A stretch of DNA of 39,868 bases from Dipetalonema caudispina (taxonomy: Eukaryota; Nematoda; Chromadorea; Rhabditida; Onchocercidae), in contig JABVXV010000452.1 in the NCBI GenBank assembly GCA_013365325.1, forward strand, positions 1 through 39,868, written 5' to 3'. The number at the start of each line of letters is the position of its first letter. Positions within the stretch are counted from its first letter, which is position 1. The position numbers were made by a program, and so were the translations under genes. The notes under the pieces are model-generated. The model did not search any database. It had not been told where the DNA came from and was given only the letters and a program-made list of their open reading frames with translations. Below are positions 28,101 through 39,868 of this stretch, one piece after another.

Positions 28101-31100
28101 AAATATAATTGTCCGTGCTGCAATATTCAACTTAGATCGTTTTAAAATATCTAAGCTCAGTTTGCTAATATTTTCATGGTAAGTTTAATTGTGACGTGTA
28201 AACGTGTTTTGCGATTATACGTTCTTTATGATGTTATTACGTGTCATTACGTATACTAAAATTGCACTGGAATGTGATGGAATTAATAATTTCAATTTTT
28301 TGATAAAAATTAAAAGAAAATATAGTCTTTTTCATTCAATTAATTAAGATATTATACGACTGTATTTTCACATCATAACCTGACGTGATAATAAATATAG
28401 ACTATATGATTTTTTTGAGTTTCATTCAACATATATCATGTATCACTAATCTATGATAATGTTGTAGAAAGGAATATAAAAGATAATATAGGTTACCAGG
28501 TCTCCAACGTGTCACTTTCATAGTTTGTACAATACTTCGAGCAACTTCAGCTAATATTGCTGTACCACTATTCGGATCTAATGAACCATAAACCCATGCA
28601 TCATAATGATTACCTAAGATAACATATTTATCAGGATCTGTTGTACCACGAATATATCCTATCACATTTCGAATTGTTCTGCAACAAATCAATAAATATA
28701 TATTATTTTAATATTTGGACATTTGCATATATAAGTTGAAAATTAATCAAGCAATTAATGGTAAAAAAAAAAAAAGAAAAACATGAAATTAACTCATGGA
28801 TTGGAAAAAAAAATAATTGAAAGGTACCTATTAACAATAATAAAAATTGAATAAATTTAAATTTAAAATATTTATCTATTAGTTGTAAAAATTAATAAGT
28901 ATAACATAATTTTCCCTACTAAATTGCTTCAAATTACCTGATTTCTAATGATGAATGAACGATAATTTGTATTTCATTATTCTCTTTCATATTAGGTCCA
29001 AGATAATAAGTTAAATTAAGACCACCTTGCCAATCAAATGGTGCTAGGTAACCTTGTATATGCGATAGTACTTGATAAGCATCCGAATAACTTAATGGTA
29101 ATACTGGAATTGTTGGTAGCACATGATCATTCATAGCCTGAAATGCAAAAATTATACCAAAATTATATTTCATTTCATTTTTTTTTTCCATAAATAGTAA
29201 TGGGAATAAACAAAAGTAAAATCTAAAACATTTCAGGAAAAAAAAAAAAAAAACTTAAAACTTTCAATTAGTTCATTTCAGATGTAAGATAGTATATTGC
29301 TTTATAGATATATTAGATAATTTATTATTTGCTATTACTTCTTTTAATATCTTCTCTGTACTGAAAAGTATTAATTACGTGATCCTATTTATTAATTAAG
29401 AAATTTTAAAAAATTATTTTCTATTAGAAAATTTACTGTCATGAAGAAATCGTATTTTATCATTTCGCTTCTAATTTAATCTCTAATTCACTTTGCTAAA
29501 AAATTTTTTACACTCCAAAATTTTCTAACTTTGTAAAATTTGCACCTAATTTAAACTTAAAATTAAACCTAGTACGAAAAATAAAGGTGATGGAAGTTTA
29601 CTCTTAGTAGTATGTAATAGGTAACAATAAAATGGAAAGAAAATTTAGAATTGAAAGAGCAAATGAAAGGTCAATTAAAGTAAAATTTGAGATCGAAAAA
29701 ATAATAGTAAACATGGAATAATTTTTCAAACAATAATTATTTTGAATTAAAAAATTTTTGATAATTTTATAATCCAATTTTTATTTTTATAAAAGCATAT
29801 TATTATTTGTTCTTAATGGTTTATATTTTATTGAAAATTTACAAAAGATTTCATTTCAACATTGTTTTATTATTAAAAGAAAATGTGAATTTTATGGAAA
29901 ATGAAATTTTAATCTGAAACAGTATTTATTAATAACATAATAAAGGGATAAATTTTGCGATTTTAACTTAATTAACGCCTAATTATCTATAATTTATCAC
30001 AATTTACTTAGAAATAAACGAAAAACTGATTTGAATAATACTTCTTTGACAGTTTTTGAACGATACAAATTCGTTTTTGACGGATATAATGGAGAAAGTG
30101 GATCACCATTACCATGCATAATACTACCGCGTTGTACACCCACATTTGGTAACCATTCGGTATTTGGGTATACATTTTCTGTAAGTTAAAATTTCAAAAA
30201 CAGCAAAGTTTGAGATCTAACTTATTTAATTTATATGTTATTCCAATGATGAAATGCTAGTTGCATGAATGAAAAAGAAAAAAATTTTCACCATATTTTG
30301 TAATAAAGTAGTAATGACACGAGAAATTAATTAGAACAAAAATTAATTAGCATTCTTGAATTTCAAACTTTAATTCATTTCTAAATGAAATTTTATTGAT
30401 TTCACTTCAAAACAATCCTGAATAGGCCTTTCATTTTCTTTCTAACTTTTAATTCCCAAAAATAAAACTTTAGCATTTATTTACAATTGAAATAATTAGC
30501 TAAACGATAAACTAAAATGATCAAATACATGTGTAAAGGATCAGATTACACATTAACAACAAGAATTGAAATTTTGACAAAAAATTTGAACGAAAAAGCA
30601 AAACCTTTCTCGGTGCCATCTCGTGCTACCTCAAAAGGATCCGAAAATAAAATAACACCAATAGCACCTGCGATTTGAGCATTTAAAATTTTATCACCTC
30701 GAAAAATTTTTCCATATCTCATCATAACTATTTTACCCTGCAAAATATTTTGCAATCAGTATCAAATATTCTATGGTATAAAGATTGTTCAAAGGAATAA
30801 ATCAATAAATTGAAAAATTTGAGGATTTTCCAAGTAAAAATAATCAATGAATTGAGAAATTAGTTCATTTCGTTATATTATTATCAGTAATTATCCTTTT
30901 GTAATGACCTTTTTTTTTTTTTTTCTGCATTCTAGGCGATATTATAAAAAAAATAGTTGAAGCAATTTTTTTTTCCTTTTGAAATTTTAATCCAATTAAT
31001 TTAGAAGAGAAAATGGTTTCATAATTGTGCAATTTTTTGATATAAATAAAAGAGAGAGGGTGAAAAAAAAAAAAAGAGAAAGCGAAATAAGCAAAATATT

Positions 31101-33118
31101 TTACACCTTAGGATCAATTTCATAATATTTTAAACGTTCGAAATCTTCTTTTCGTCCAAAATGGCAATAAATTACTTGACCCTGAACTGTTCCATTTCCA
31201 GAATATGCCAACCATTGTATTCCAGCATCTAATTAAATATTATCATTTTTTTATTTTCATTAGATAATTGAAATTATTAATCTTTGATAATTTTAAACTT
31301 GATAATAGTATTATTTAATTAGGTTAGAGATGATCACGTTTTAAAACGTGAACAATGGAAAAACTCTTATGCTGAAAGATGCAATTAATATTTAATTAAT
31401 TGAAAATAAATTACACAACCTTCAGCACTTTGCTCTTTCGATATCAATGGTGGACTGATCCCCTTAGTTGTATACAAAATTTTCCCGTTCTTATCTAATA
31501 TACGTAAATGATTAGGATTATCATAATCAGGATAGGATAGAAGTACGTCATATTTCACGTAATGAACATCTGCAAATATTATCAAATAGTACGCTGAAAA
31601 CGATTATAATAATTTGTTTAATCCATTCTCTTTTTCTCAAATTTTAAGCTATTTCAAATTTTTTTTTTTGAGTCATAATTCTGACTGTATAATTTAAATA
31701 TTGCTTATTTCATTTCTTTATATTATCTAAAATTCTTACTAATTACTAAAAATCACCAAAAAAAGAAAAAAAAAATCATATAATTAATTACCTTCTAAAC
31801 CATGCGCTCTCCAAAGTTTAGATATCTTTTCAGCGACTTTAGCATTAGCTTTTGTTCCAGCTAAATGTGGTAAAGTAGTGAATGCATGCAAATTTTCCGC
31901 AATTTTACGACCATTAATATTTGATATTAAAATATCGATCAAGCTTGGATTATTACCTGAAAATTAATTAAATTTTGCTATTGAATTTTTAAAAATTCTA
32001 ATTTGTAAGATAACATAAATTTTACTCCTTGCATTTATATATATATTTGTATGATTTTATATTTCATACTATTGTTGAAAAAAGAAAGTAATGATCAAAA
32101 TTACGCATATTTTTTAAATTTATTACATTTCACCATTATCATGATAATTTATCATTATTATTTATTCATGATTATATTTTCAGCATTTATATAACAAACA
32201 GTTTGTGATTGTATCAATCATATCAATTGAAATAATCTGGACAATTTCATCCTAATAAACAAATTTATGCTCAAATAATCAATATCAAAGAACACTTTAA
32301 AAACGAATGCTATATTCTTTGTAAATTTGCTCAATAAATTTCATTTGTAACTTCAAAAAAGAAAAATGAACACTTTTAAATTTAATTAACCTTTCGAAGA
32401 GTTTTTTAGTTTGGTTGCCTTTATTGAATATGAATTATGATAAACGCCCAGGAAACCAACAAGAAAAATAGATATGAAGCCAATTCCAAGTAACGAAATT
32501 GCTTTTAACATTGTTCGATCACACAAATTATTTGCTGGAAAAATTACATAAATGCAACTTTCTAAATTAACGAAATTGATTAAATCAGTCAATTTTCAGT
32601 TATTTTGCCTCATTTCCAATCAATGTATGGCCAAAATTTCTTTTTTTTTTTTTGTCCAAAACTTTTCGTTGAGCAATTTTCAGTCCAAAATTTCGCACCT
32701 TAAAAGTTCGATTTGTTGGAAAAAAGTTAAAGATCCAAAAAAGGTTAACTGTTAAAAATTGCAAAATTAGGAAAAATTTGACCAATTTTTCACTTTACTA
32801 ATGTTTAGTTCTAGAAAAATTTTAAACAAACAAAATTTTCTGCCACATAATGAAATTCAAAATGCAAACATTTCACATTTTTACTTTAACAAATTTTCCA
32901 CAGACCTCTGATCGAATTGTTAGGCTCTTAATGATAAGGCAAAATTGAACATCTACGTCATTCACGTAACGTGTTATGTGTTAACATGAAATGTTATAAT
33001 TAATTAGATGATTGAAGTGTTGCATAATTATGGAATAAAAAAGAACAAAATGACTAAATCAATTAATTAATTAATTACTCAGTTAATGAATGGTACCTTC
33101 ATTATTTCTTCCGGACAT
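25176..33118 (-). CDS. glutamate carboxypeptidase II / NAALADase-like zinc peptidase (M28B)
   Basis: Type II membrane, di-zinc exopeptidase with extracellular catalytic domain. Exons, 5' to 3' on the minus strand: 33118-33097, 32534-32391, 31956-31792, 31569-31420, 31228-31107, 30737-30605, 30178-30042, 29137-28938, 28678-28497, 28117-27973, 27545-27432, 27198-27070, 26799-26706, 26208-25999, 25756-25517, 25304-25176 (stop TGA). Every phase matches and the total is 771 aa, against 750 for human GCPII. Residues 19-39 form the membrane helix. PHLAGT (exon 3) and a PA domain ([21 protein letters not shown]) precede the peptidase core. Zinc ligands are H382 (GNHYDAW), D392 (DPNSG), E431 (DAEEYG), D459 (FNVD) and H560 ([10 protein letters not shown]), with catalytic E430. 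The exon-15 stretch [12 protein letters not shown] starts the family's C-terminal helical/dimer region. The nematode relatives are the gcp-2 genes. The substrate pocket differs from true GCPII: R534 and R536 of the human enzyme align with Asp and Thr, as in NAALADL1. Predicted active; substrate uncertain. Confidence 0.95.
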
Positions 33119-34274
33119 TGTTTTCTTTTCACATTTAACGGGAAATGATAATTACGTTGCTAGAACAAATAGTTAAAACTGAAACAACATATAGTTCGTA
33201 ATGAATAATAGAATATAAAAATAAAAATTAACGATAAAACATGTAAAATGTTAATTTTTTAAAAATATTTCAACGCAAAAGTTCGACCATTTTTGAAATT
33301 TAGAACTGAAATTGTAATTATTGAATAACGTGAGTATTGCTTATAGCATTAATATTATCAAATATAAAGTATTTAAAGAAATAAATGTTTCAAAAAATGA
33401 TTCGTTTCATCCCTCTTTCTTCTCAAAAATTTTCATTCATTTCTCTTTTTTCTAATTTAAATAAAAGAATATAATTAGCAACAATGAGTATCAGCCTTTA
33501 AGTATTTAAACAGTGATTGAAATTAAGAACTGAAATGAAAATTTCATCTTTTATTATTAGGCCACCAAACAACTGTTGAACAAGATAATTTCGTGTTAAA
33601 TCGATGAAATGAAAGAAGTAAATCAAAACTTAAAGCTTACATAGAGCTTAAAATCTTCATACGACCACATTTTCCGTCTATTTCTCTCAACTCTTTACAA
33701 CATTAACATCAACAACAACGACGACATTTTACTTTTCAACCTTGACCTTTATGGCAAACAACTCCTATCTCCCAAATTACCATTCTATCTATTAGTTCAG
33801 ATGGCAATTTCCAAGTTTTAGACAGTTTGTAATCATGAATTTCGATTTTCAATTAAATTACAATTATAAAATCCGATTTTTCGTATAGTTGTGAAATTTC
33901 ATATTGCCACTTTCAAAACAGTTCATTTTAATTTTTTTTCCCGGAATGATCATCAATTAAACATAGATTGAATATGATTAATAAAATTTTTAGCACAAAG
34001 TTAAGAATAAGTTACAACTATCTTTTCGCGATTTCGCATGCACAGCGAATAAATATGCAGTAACAATTCTTACCACAAAAATTCGAATATAAATAAAAAA
34101 TTTCGTATCAGGATCATCCTAACTACCCGGTTAATCATCTTCTAATAATTATTCATTTTCAAATCTAGCAATTTTTTCTCTTGAATCTGAGAAAAGTTTA
34201 TTGATGCGACCAAGCTAACTTATCGAAGCTAACACAACTGTTAGCAACAATATCGGCAGCCATAATAATTAATC

Positions 34275-34331
34275 ATGTCTAACCAATATGATAGAGAATA
34301 CTATGAAGCTTACCACGATCTAGCAGAGTAA
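34275..34331 (+). other. small open frame, possible first coding exon
   Basis: ATG at 34275 opens 18 codons (MSNQYDREYYEAYHDLAE) before TAA. A GTAAAA donor at 34328 would end the exon in phase 2. The composition is coding-like and the segment is hydrophilic and tyrosine-rich, unlike the surrounding low-complexity frames. It could be the first exon of the plus-strand esterase gene or of another gene. Its phase 2 does not join the esterase exon at 36748, which needs phase 1, so at least one more exon would be required. Confidence 0.25.
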
Positions 34332-36077
34332 AACTCTCTCCTGCCACTGAGTAATCAATAATATGGCCAAATGTAATAGACAAAGAAGGCCATAATTTAG
34401 GCCAATGTACTTTACCTACCTTACCTTTATCAATGTACTTTATCAGGATGGATCAAAAGTTAATGCTGTGAAAACATAACTTATCCCGTATTTTCAATAT
34501 TGATTTAGGATAGAAATTGGATTTTAATTAAACAATTAATTAGACAAATATTGTCTTACACATTCAAATTTCTATAATATATCATTTCAATAACAACACA
34601 TTTTCCAATTCTTCATTACATTCATTTAATTAACAAACAAAAATTTCTTTCAAAAACATTGCATTCTTTATATGTTGTCACATTCTTATTGTATTATTCC
34701 GTTGAAAATAAAAAAAAAAAAATTTAAGCAAACAATTAAAGCAAATGCTTAGATTGCATAAATTCTTATGAATGAACAATAAAATGAAAAATTGAAAAAA
34801 AGTGAGAAGAAATGAGAGAGAAAGAAAAGAACGGAAGAAAGAAATTATAAAAAATAAATCAATTATTGAATAAATTAAGTGGAAAAAATTTAAATGAATA
34901 ATCTTTACAGATGGGTAAAAAAGGTTACCGTTTACTTTGACTCTTACGCAAGGATAAAAAGATTTCACACACAATATCAAAATGAATCCTTTTGGAAGTT
35001 AAATGTTGAATGATTTGAGGAGAAAAAGGATTTGAAAGACAAATGAATTATGTATTGCACTGGATTAATTCCCAAAAGTATTGTTTTGAATTTCTAAAAA
35101 AATGAAGATTGGAAAAAAAAAAATAAAAAATGAAAGAAAATGCCAGAATGGAAAGTGTAGAAGAGTGCTTTTTTCCTTTTCCTTAAAGTTCGTTTTTTTT
35201 TTTTTTTTAAATTTTATTCTCTCTCATTTACTCAACTTTCATCTTTACTTACTTGTTAATATTAATTCATTTACTTCTTTAATTTAATAGTTATTTACAT
35301 AGAAATCAAGGCAATCATTTCTTTCTTTAGAATGGCAATCTGATTATTGTGGATAATGTTTACTTGTTGATATTCCATTTCTTAATGCATATCAAAAATT
35401 ATTTATTTTAAATAAAATGACAGTATATATGTTAAATACTAAGCTTAAATTTAAACTTAAATTTAAATCTAAGCATTAGCGCAATAATCTTTTTTTCTTA
35501 TTTTTTGATTATACACTTCTATTCAACAATTTATTCATCCTCTACACACTTTGGAAGAAAAAACTGCGAGATTTTTGTATTTTTCCATCTTAAAAAATTA
35601 ACACAGAATTAATTAGTGATAGCAAAATTCCAACATTAAATTAAAACTACATTAAATTTCACAATTTCATTTCAAAAATTAAATTCAAATTTCAACATAC
35701 TAATCTTTTTGTAATTGCTTTCTTTTTAATTAGACAAGAATTCATTGATTACTCACATAAAATTGTAATCATTTATTATCAATACATTACAATATGTTTT
35801 TTTCCCCTCGCAAATAGTTATTAGCATTAATAATTATGCAATTCGAATTTATTTGTTTTTTTTTTTTTTTGAAATATTAAAAATAAAAATAAAAAAGTTA
35901 CTGAAATTATTATTTTTTCTCTTTCCCTTCCTTTCTAATCCTCATACCCTCCCTTCCTCTCTCTTTTTTTGTAGTTAACTTATAACTATGAATGATATTA
36001 TTATGATTTTTATTTAATGATATAATTATGATGCAATTTCTAGTTCTAATGACTTTATATGGGATCACTGATAATTA

Positions 36078-36194
36078 TAACAACAATAATAATAATAATA
36101 ATAATAACAATAATAATAACAATAATAATAATAATGATAATAATAATAATAATAATAATAACAGTAATAATAATAATGATAATAATAATAATAA

Positions 36195-36225
<31 letters not shown>

Positions 36226-36244
36226 AACAATAATAATAATAGTG

Positions 36245-36283
<39 letters not shown>
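36078..36283. repeat. imperfect (AAT)n array, 206 bp
   Basis: AAT units with AAC, GAT, AGT and AAA variants. All frames stay open through it (poly-Asn, poly-Ile, poly-Leu), producing overlapping spurious frames on both strands. It lies about 465 bp upstream of the first recognised esterase exon. Confidence 0.95.
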
Positions 36284-36747
36284 GTACTGTAAAAAAAAAC
36301 AATATCCCTGTGATAAGTGAATGTTTGATTATTCATCACTACAATTATTTGCCATCATTAAATATCTCATCGCTAATTAACCAATTAACATTAGCTATAA
36401 GAACGCTTATATTTCGATATTTCACTTTCACTTTGATATTTATTAAATTATTTACCACAAGAAAAAAGAAAATTGCGAACATAAAAAAGTGTACTTTTTG
36501 AGTTTTTCCTTTTTTTGCTATTATTATGTTTAAGAATCATTTAAAATTATAATATGCAATATTTTTAATGTTCGATTATTATTTTTCAAATGGAAAAACA
36601 AAATTTCTGAGATGATCATTAATCAGTTATTTCAATAATTTTATAAAAAACAGAAGGCAATTTATTTCTTTCTGTTTTCTATTAATTTTTGTGTTTCAGC
36701 AATTCCATTGTAATTTTCACTTTTTTAATCACTACTTTTTATTTTAG

Positions 36748-38858
36748 CTGCAATTTTACTATCAACATTTACGTTACGCGATGTGGATAAAATATTAGCA
36801 ACTTATATTACGGCTGAAAAATATGATAATTACGAAGAATTACGAAAGAAAGCAAAGAATTTTTATTTAAATAATATTAATATTAATAATAAATTATCTG
36901 TTGCTCGGGCATGTGAAGAGGTCAGTTGTCCACTACTTACGGTTTGTTAACTTAAAAATTTCTTAAAATAAAGTAATTTGAAGCTTTCCTTCTTTACTGA
37001 TATGACTGAATAAAATTATAATTGGAATAAAGTAATATTATAATTGTGATAATTATTAATTGCATGGTTTGGATAATAATTAAGAATTAAGCTATTAATA
37101 ATTGAATGAAATGCATATCAAGAATAACTCATATTATGGATTACTTTTCAGAACTTATTATTTGTATTTTTAAAATCAAAATTCCTTTAACAATCCCGCA
37201 TTCAAAATATTCTGAAGAATTTTGTGAAATATTTCCTTTCATTTTGCTGAAAATATGCGCAAAATTCTCTTTCCAATATAATTCCAGCACATTTTTTGTT
37301 GAATTGCCTGACAATCAATTAAATTTTTTACTTTATACCCAATAATATCGGTTAAAGTTCAACCATTAATTGCAAAACCTTCTCTTCCATTTTGTAACTA
37401 ACAGCGTTCAATTTTGACTTATTTAAAATTCTAGAAAACTCAAAAATTAAAAACTAAAAAACTTGAGAAGATTGACAAATTTTTATAAAATAAAATTTCA
37501 GCTTTCTAGTAATTTATTTGTAACTAATGCTACTGCCGAATATGCTGAGAAAATGATGACATTGGGTCACAAAGTCTACCTTTACTCATTTGATTATTTC
37601 AATCCAAAGAGTTACAGCATACTTTCACTTATTATGCCATTTAAAGGTACGATATAAAGCGTTTCGTTTTCTTTTTATCCTGAATTTTATTAACTTCGAC
37701 AGATATGCAAAAATTGAAAATTCCTCAGTGTAACATTGATTCAGAGATTATGAAACGAGGAATTCCAATAAGTGCTAAGCATAATTAATACCTATTATTT
37801 GGTTTTCAAGTTAACTTAACCTTCAAGTAATTAAATAAACTGCTCCGTGATAAAGCCGTTATAAATGTTGGAAAGCAATTATCAAAAAAACAATTTATCA
37901 CAAATTGGAACTGATTCTTAAAAATATCACATTTAATCTTCACCAAATTCTTAACTCATCCGATTTTTCGATAAAAAGACTGAGAAATCAAAAAACTTAA
38001 GAAATCAATAAATACTGGAATTGTACTTTCTTTCTTCCATTTCTTTTTATTTCCTTCGAAAAGAAAAGTAAAATAGAAAAAGAATGGTGGCGAAGAAAAA
38101 GAGAAATAACAACTTAAGATTTATTAATTAAATCATTTCACAGCTAAACAATATGAAGCCAAATAAATTTAGGTGAAATTAGATCAATTCATTTAAGATT
38201 TGTAATGATTTCAGCTTTTTCGCTGCCTTTAATAGAATTAAAAAAACTTAATGTGGTAGATTTTTAATTAAATGGAATAATTATCAAATTCATTTACATA
38301 ATTTCTCTTAATTTGTATTTCATTTTCTTTTTTTTTGCATTTAGGTGCAACACATTGCACAGAATTAAATTATGTTTTTGGAACAAATATATTTCCATTA
38401 CCATTTAAGTATACGGAAAATGATGAATATATAAGAGATATAATGTCAAAATTATGGACAAACTTCGCAAAATTTGGGTTTGCTTCAGTTTATTGTTTCA
38501 TAATAGTTTTCATTTCTTCCACTCTTATTTCAAAATTTGATTTAATTATTTCGGTGTCATTTTGAATGTTAATATATTAGTGACAATTTAGGAATATTAT
38601 CAGTTTCAATATAATTATTTTTTAATTTCGTTTTTTTTCTTTTCTTTGAAACAAATTAGCTTAATGTTTAGAAATCCTAATGGTGCAAATAATACGTCAA
38701 TATCGGAAAGTATCAAATGGTTACCTGTGGCAAGCAAACCTGCATGCTATTTCAGTATTGATATAGATGATTTCCAAATGAAAGAAGGATATTGCTATCA
38801 TCGAACAGAATTTTGGCGAAATTTTCGAAATGATAATACAATTGAATTTGAAGTTTAA
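36748..38858 (+). CDS. type-B carboxylesterase/cholinesterase family, C-terminal part (5' portion not found)
   Basis: Alpha/beta-hydrolase esterase, 3' half only. Exons: 36748-36920, 37502-37646, 38345-38477, 38672-38858 (stop TAA 38856). About 212 codons with consistent phases (incoming phase 1, then 0, 1, 2) and no internal stop. A second possible donor for the first exon, at 36942, is also phase 0 and would add seven residues; the GTCAGT donor at 36921 gives the better family match. Recognisable segments are ELSSNLFVTNATAEYAEKM, VYLYSFDYFNP, GATHCTELNYVFGTN with the His of the catalytic triad, and LWTNFAKFGNPNG across the last junction. The tail is short and ends FEV, with no obvious GPI or tetramerisation segment. 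The Ser nucleophile (GESAG) and N-terminal domain are absent from the window upstream, so this is a truncated or misassembled locus, or the remaining exons are unrecognised. Confidence 0.85.
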
Positions 38859-39267
38859 CATATTTAATTGATAAATAAAACACAAATAATGTTTAAAATA
38901 ATATTTGCATGAATAATTAAAAGCATTTGAAGAAGTATTTAAATATGTAAAAAATTTTCCAATCATTTCGATGAAACAATGAATAAATTGAAAAGTGTAT
39001 TATACTATAAAAAATAAATGAATGCTAAGTATAAAGAAAATTAAAAATGAGTATTTATTTCAAGTTTATGTCTCTTATATAAATTCAGATTTAATAGATC
39101 AAATTTTGCAAATTGCACTTAAAGCACATATCAGTTATAAAAAAATTGTACGAATTAGATTTTAAATACAATCCAAATATGATTAGTTAAATGATTAATA
39201 TTTATCATATCACATTATATAATCTTGCTATACTACATTGGAAAATTCCAAGATGCCATATAAGTTT
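38859..39267. other. short convergent 3' spacer
   Basis: About 410 bp between the esterase stop and the stop of the minus-strand terminal exon. AT-rich with no open frame of note. It probably holds both 3' UTRs. Confidence 0.7.
38874..38879 (+). terminator. candidate poly(A) signal AATAAA of the esterase gene
   Basis: AATAAA sits 16 bp after the TAA stop, at a distance seen in compact invertebrate 3' UTRs. Chance occurrence is possible in this composition. Confidence 0.55.
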
Positions 39268-39377
39268 TCAAAGATAAACTGATGATGTTCGATATGCAGC
39301 ACCAGTACTACCACTACCACCAACATTACTAGAACTGCTACTACTACCACCCGGACTATCAGAACGACCGCCACGAC
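39268..39377 (-). CDS. terminal exon of an unidentified gene, Gly/Ser-rich C-terminus
   Basis: Minus-strand exon with a clear acceptor (TTTCAG ending at 39378) and a TGA stop at 39270-39268. Read with one incoming base, the frame gives a Gly/Arg then Ser/Gly-rich low-complexity stretch (RGGRSDSPGG, then six Ser, NVGGSGSTG) ending AAYRTSSVYL. GC content and codon use are strikingly higher than in the flanks, as expected for coding sequence. The phase before it is inferred. The 5' part must lie at or beyond the right edge; 39378-39868 shows no convincing second exon. The protein family cannot be recognised from a disordered tail. Confidence 0.6.
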
Positions 39378-39868
39378 CTGAAACAATGCTACAATTTGAT
39401 AAGAAAGAAAAAAAAAAAAGATACTGAAATTGAAATTTCATTTATTCTAGACATTTTCTTATTACATTTATCATTTATGCTCATCAATTTTTACACTTCT
39501 TGTTTGTTCGTCTTTTTCTTTTTCATTTCCATATATTATCTTTCATATTATCTTCGTAAATTTAAACAAATAATTTAAAACAAATGTATATAAAATATTG
39601 TTTTTATCCATCCATCAACTTCAGGTCGAATATTTAAAAGGAATAATTTATGATATCACTGATTAAAATAATATATGGTTAATTTAAATTAGTAGGAAGT
39701 AAGAATATGCCGAATTTTTTTAAGATAAAATGATAATTTTGGAAAAGTTTTCAGAATTACATCTCAATGTATTCCCATGCTATCCAATTAAATAAATCAT
39801 GAAAAATTTGTTGACATTTCAAAAAGAGATTTTTTTGATTTAAATTATTGAATTAATATTCATTGGAA
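39378..39868. other. AT-rich DNA at the right edge, probably an intron of the minus-strand gene
   Basis: No exon supported on either strand. The longest plus-strand frame (39396-39578) is a Phe/Lys/Ile-rich product of A and T runs. Confidence 0.5.

Larger units (their letters stand above)
33119..36747. other. spacer/promoter region between divergently read genes
   Basis: 3.6 kb between the peptidase start (minus) and the first recognised esterase exon (plus). The 33,540-34,440 part is less repetitive and more balanced in composition, consistent with promoter DNA. The right part contains poly-T, a pyrimidine tract (about 35,920-35,970) and the AAT array. I looked for the esterase N-terminal motifs (EDCLYLN, the HGG oxyanion segment, GESAG) and found none. 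Confidence 0.55.

Noticed and set aside
27955..28182. Plus-strand 75-codon frame opposite a peptidase exon
   Set aside because: Antisense shadow of the exon at 27973-28117, whose minus-strand reading carries the catalytic EE motif.
34080..34150. Short minus-strand ATG frame (MINRVVRMILIRN) upstream of the peptidase gene
   Set aside because: About 22 codons, no phase-compatible link to the peptidase exons, and the peptidase already has a clear start at 33118 followed by a membrane helix.
34678..34980. 100-codon minus-strand frame
   Set aside because: Low-complexity Phe/Leu/Ser composition from A/T runs, no motif. A plus-strand stretch here (after CTTTACAG near 34909, about 33 open codons) was also considered but has no credible donor or family match.
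36028..36501. 157-codon plus-strand frame rich in Asn, and overlapping Ile- and Leu-rich frames on both strands
   Set aside because: All are generated by the AAT array, which has no stops in several frames. Only its left end is kept, as a low-confidence finding.
38721..38966. Minus-strand 81-codon frame over the last esterase exon
   Set aside because: Antisense shadow; the plus-strand reading matches the esterase family and its stop and splice sites.

Overview
This is eukaryotic nuclear DNA. It is extremely AT-rich, packed with long poly(T)/poly(A) runs and microsatellites, with short exons, GT..AG introns and T-rich TTTCAG-type acceptors. Three genes can be reconstructed or partly reconstructed by splicing open frames together, plus the last exon of a fourth. 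The Na,K-ATPase beta gene and the general exon/intron style suggest a nematode, possibly a spirurid/filarial-type genome. That placement is an inference from gene flavour and base composition; the species cannot be named. I found no bacterial-type operon, CRISPR array, recognisable transposase, rRNA or tRNA.

Layout. (1) 1-3854: AT-rich intergenic DNA starting with an (ATT)n microsatellite. (2) 3855-20362, plus strand: a Na+/K+-ATPase beta subunit gene. Six exons (17146-20362) are secure; a 36-nt first exon at 3855 is tentative and implies a 13.3-kb first intron. That intron holds most of the window's repeats, a locally CpG-rich segment at about 12,965-13,250, a shared 12-bp palindrome at two sites, and a 43-bp near-perfect hairpin. 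(3) 20363-25175: convergent intergenic DNA with an 80-bp (TA)n and several poly-T tracts. (4) 33118-25176, minus strand: a complete 16-exon gene for an M28B-family glutamate carboxypeptidase II/NAALADase-like zinc peptidase. The predicted protein is 771 aa, every splice phase is consistent, and all zinc ligands and the catalytic Glu are present. (5) 33119-36747: spacer/promoter between divergent genes, with one tentative small first exon at 34275. (6) 36748-38858, plus strand: the C-terminal four exons of a type-B carboxylesterase/cholinesterase-family gene. The nucleophile (GESAG) part was not found anywhere upstream in the window. (7) 39377-39268, minus strand: the terminal Gly/Ser-rich exon of an unidentified gene that continues beyond the right edge.

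The genes do not form a pathway: an ion-pump subunit, an ectopeptidase and an esterase are simply neighbours. The points most worth a second look are the loss of the GCPII arginine patch in the peptidase (a shift away from acidic substrates, resembling NAALADL1), the apparently headless but intact esterase 3' half, the palindrome cluster and CpG-rich putative alternative first exon inside the beta-subunit intron, and the degenerate duplications in the same intron. I do not see convincing evidence for a wholly new biological system.
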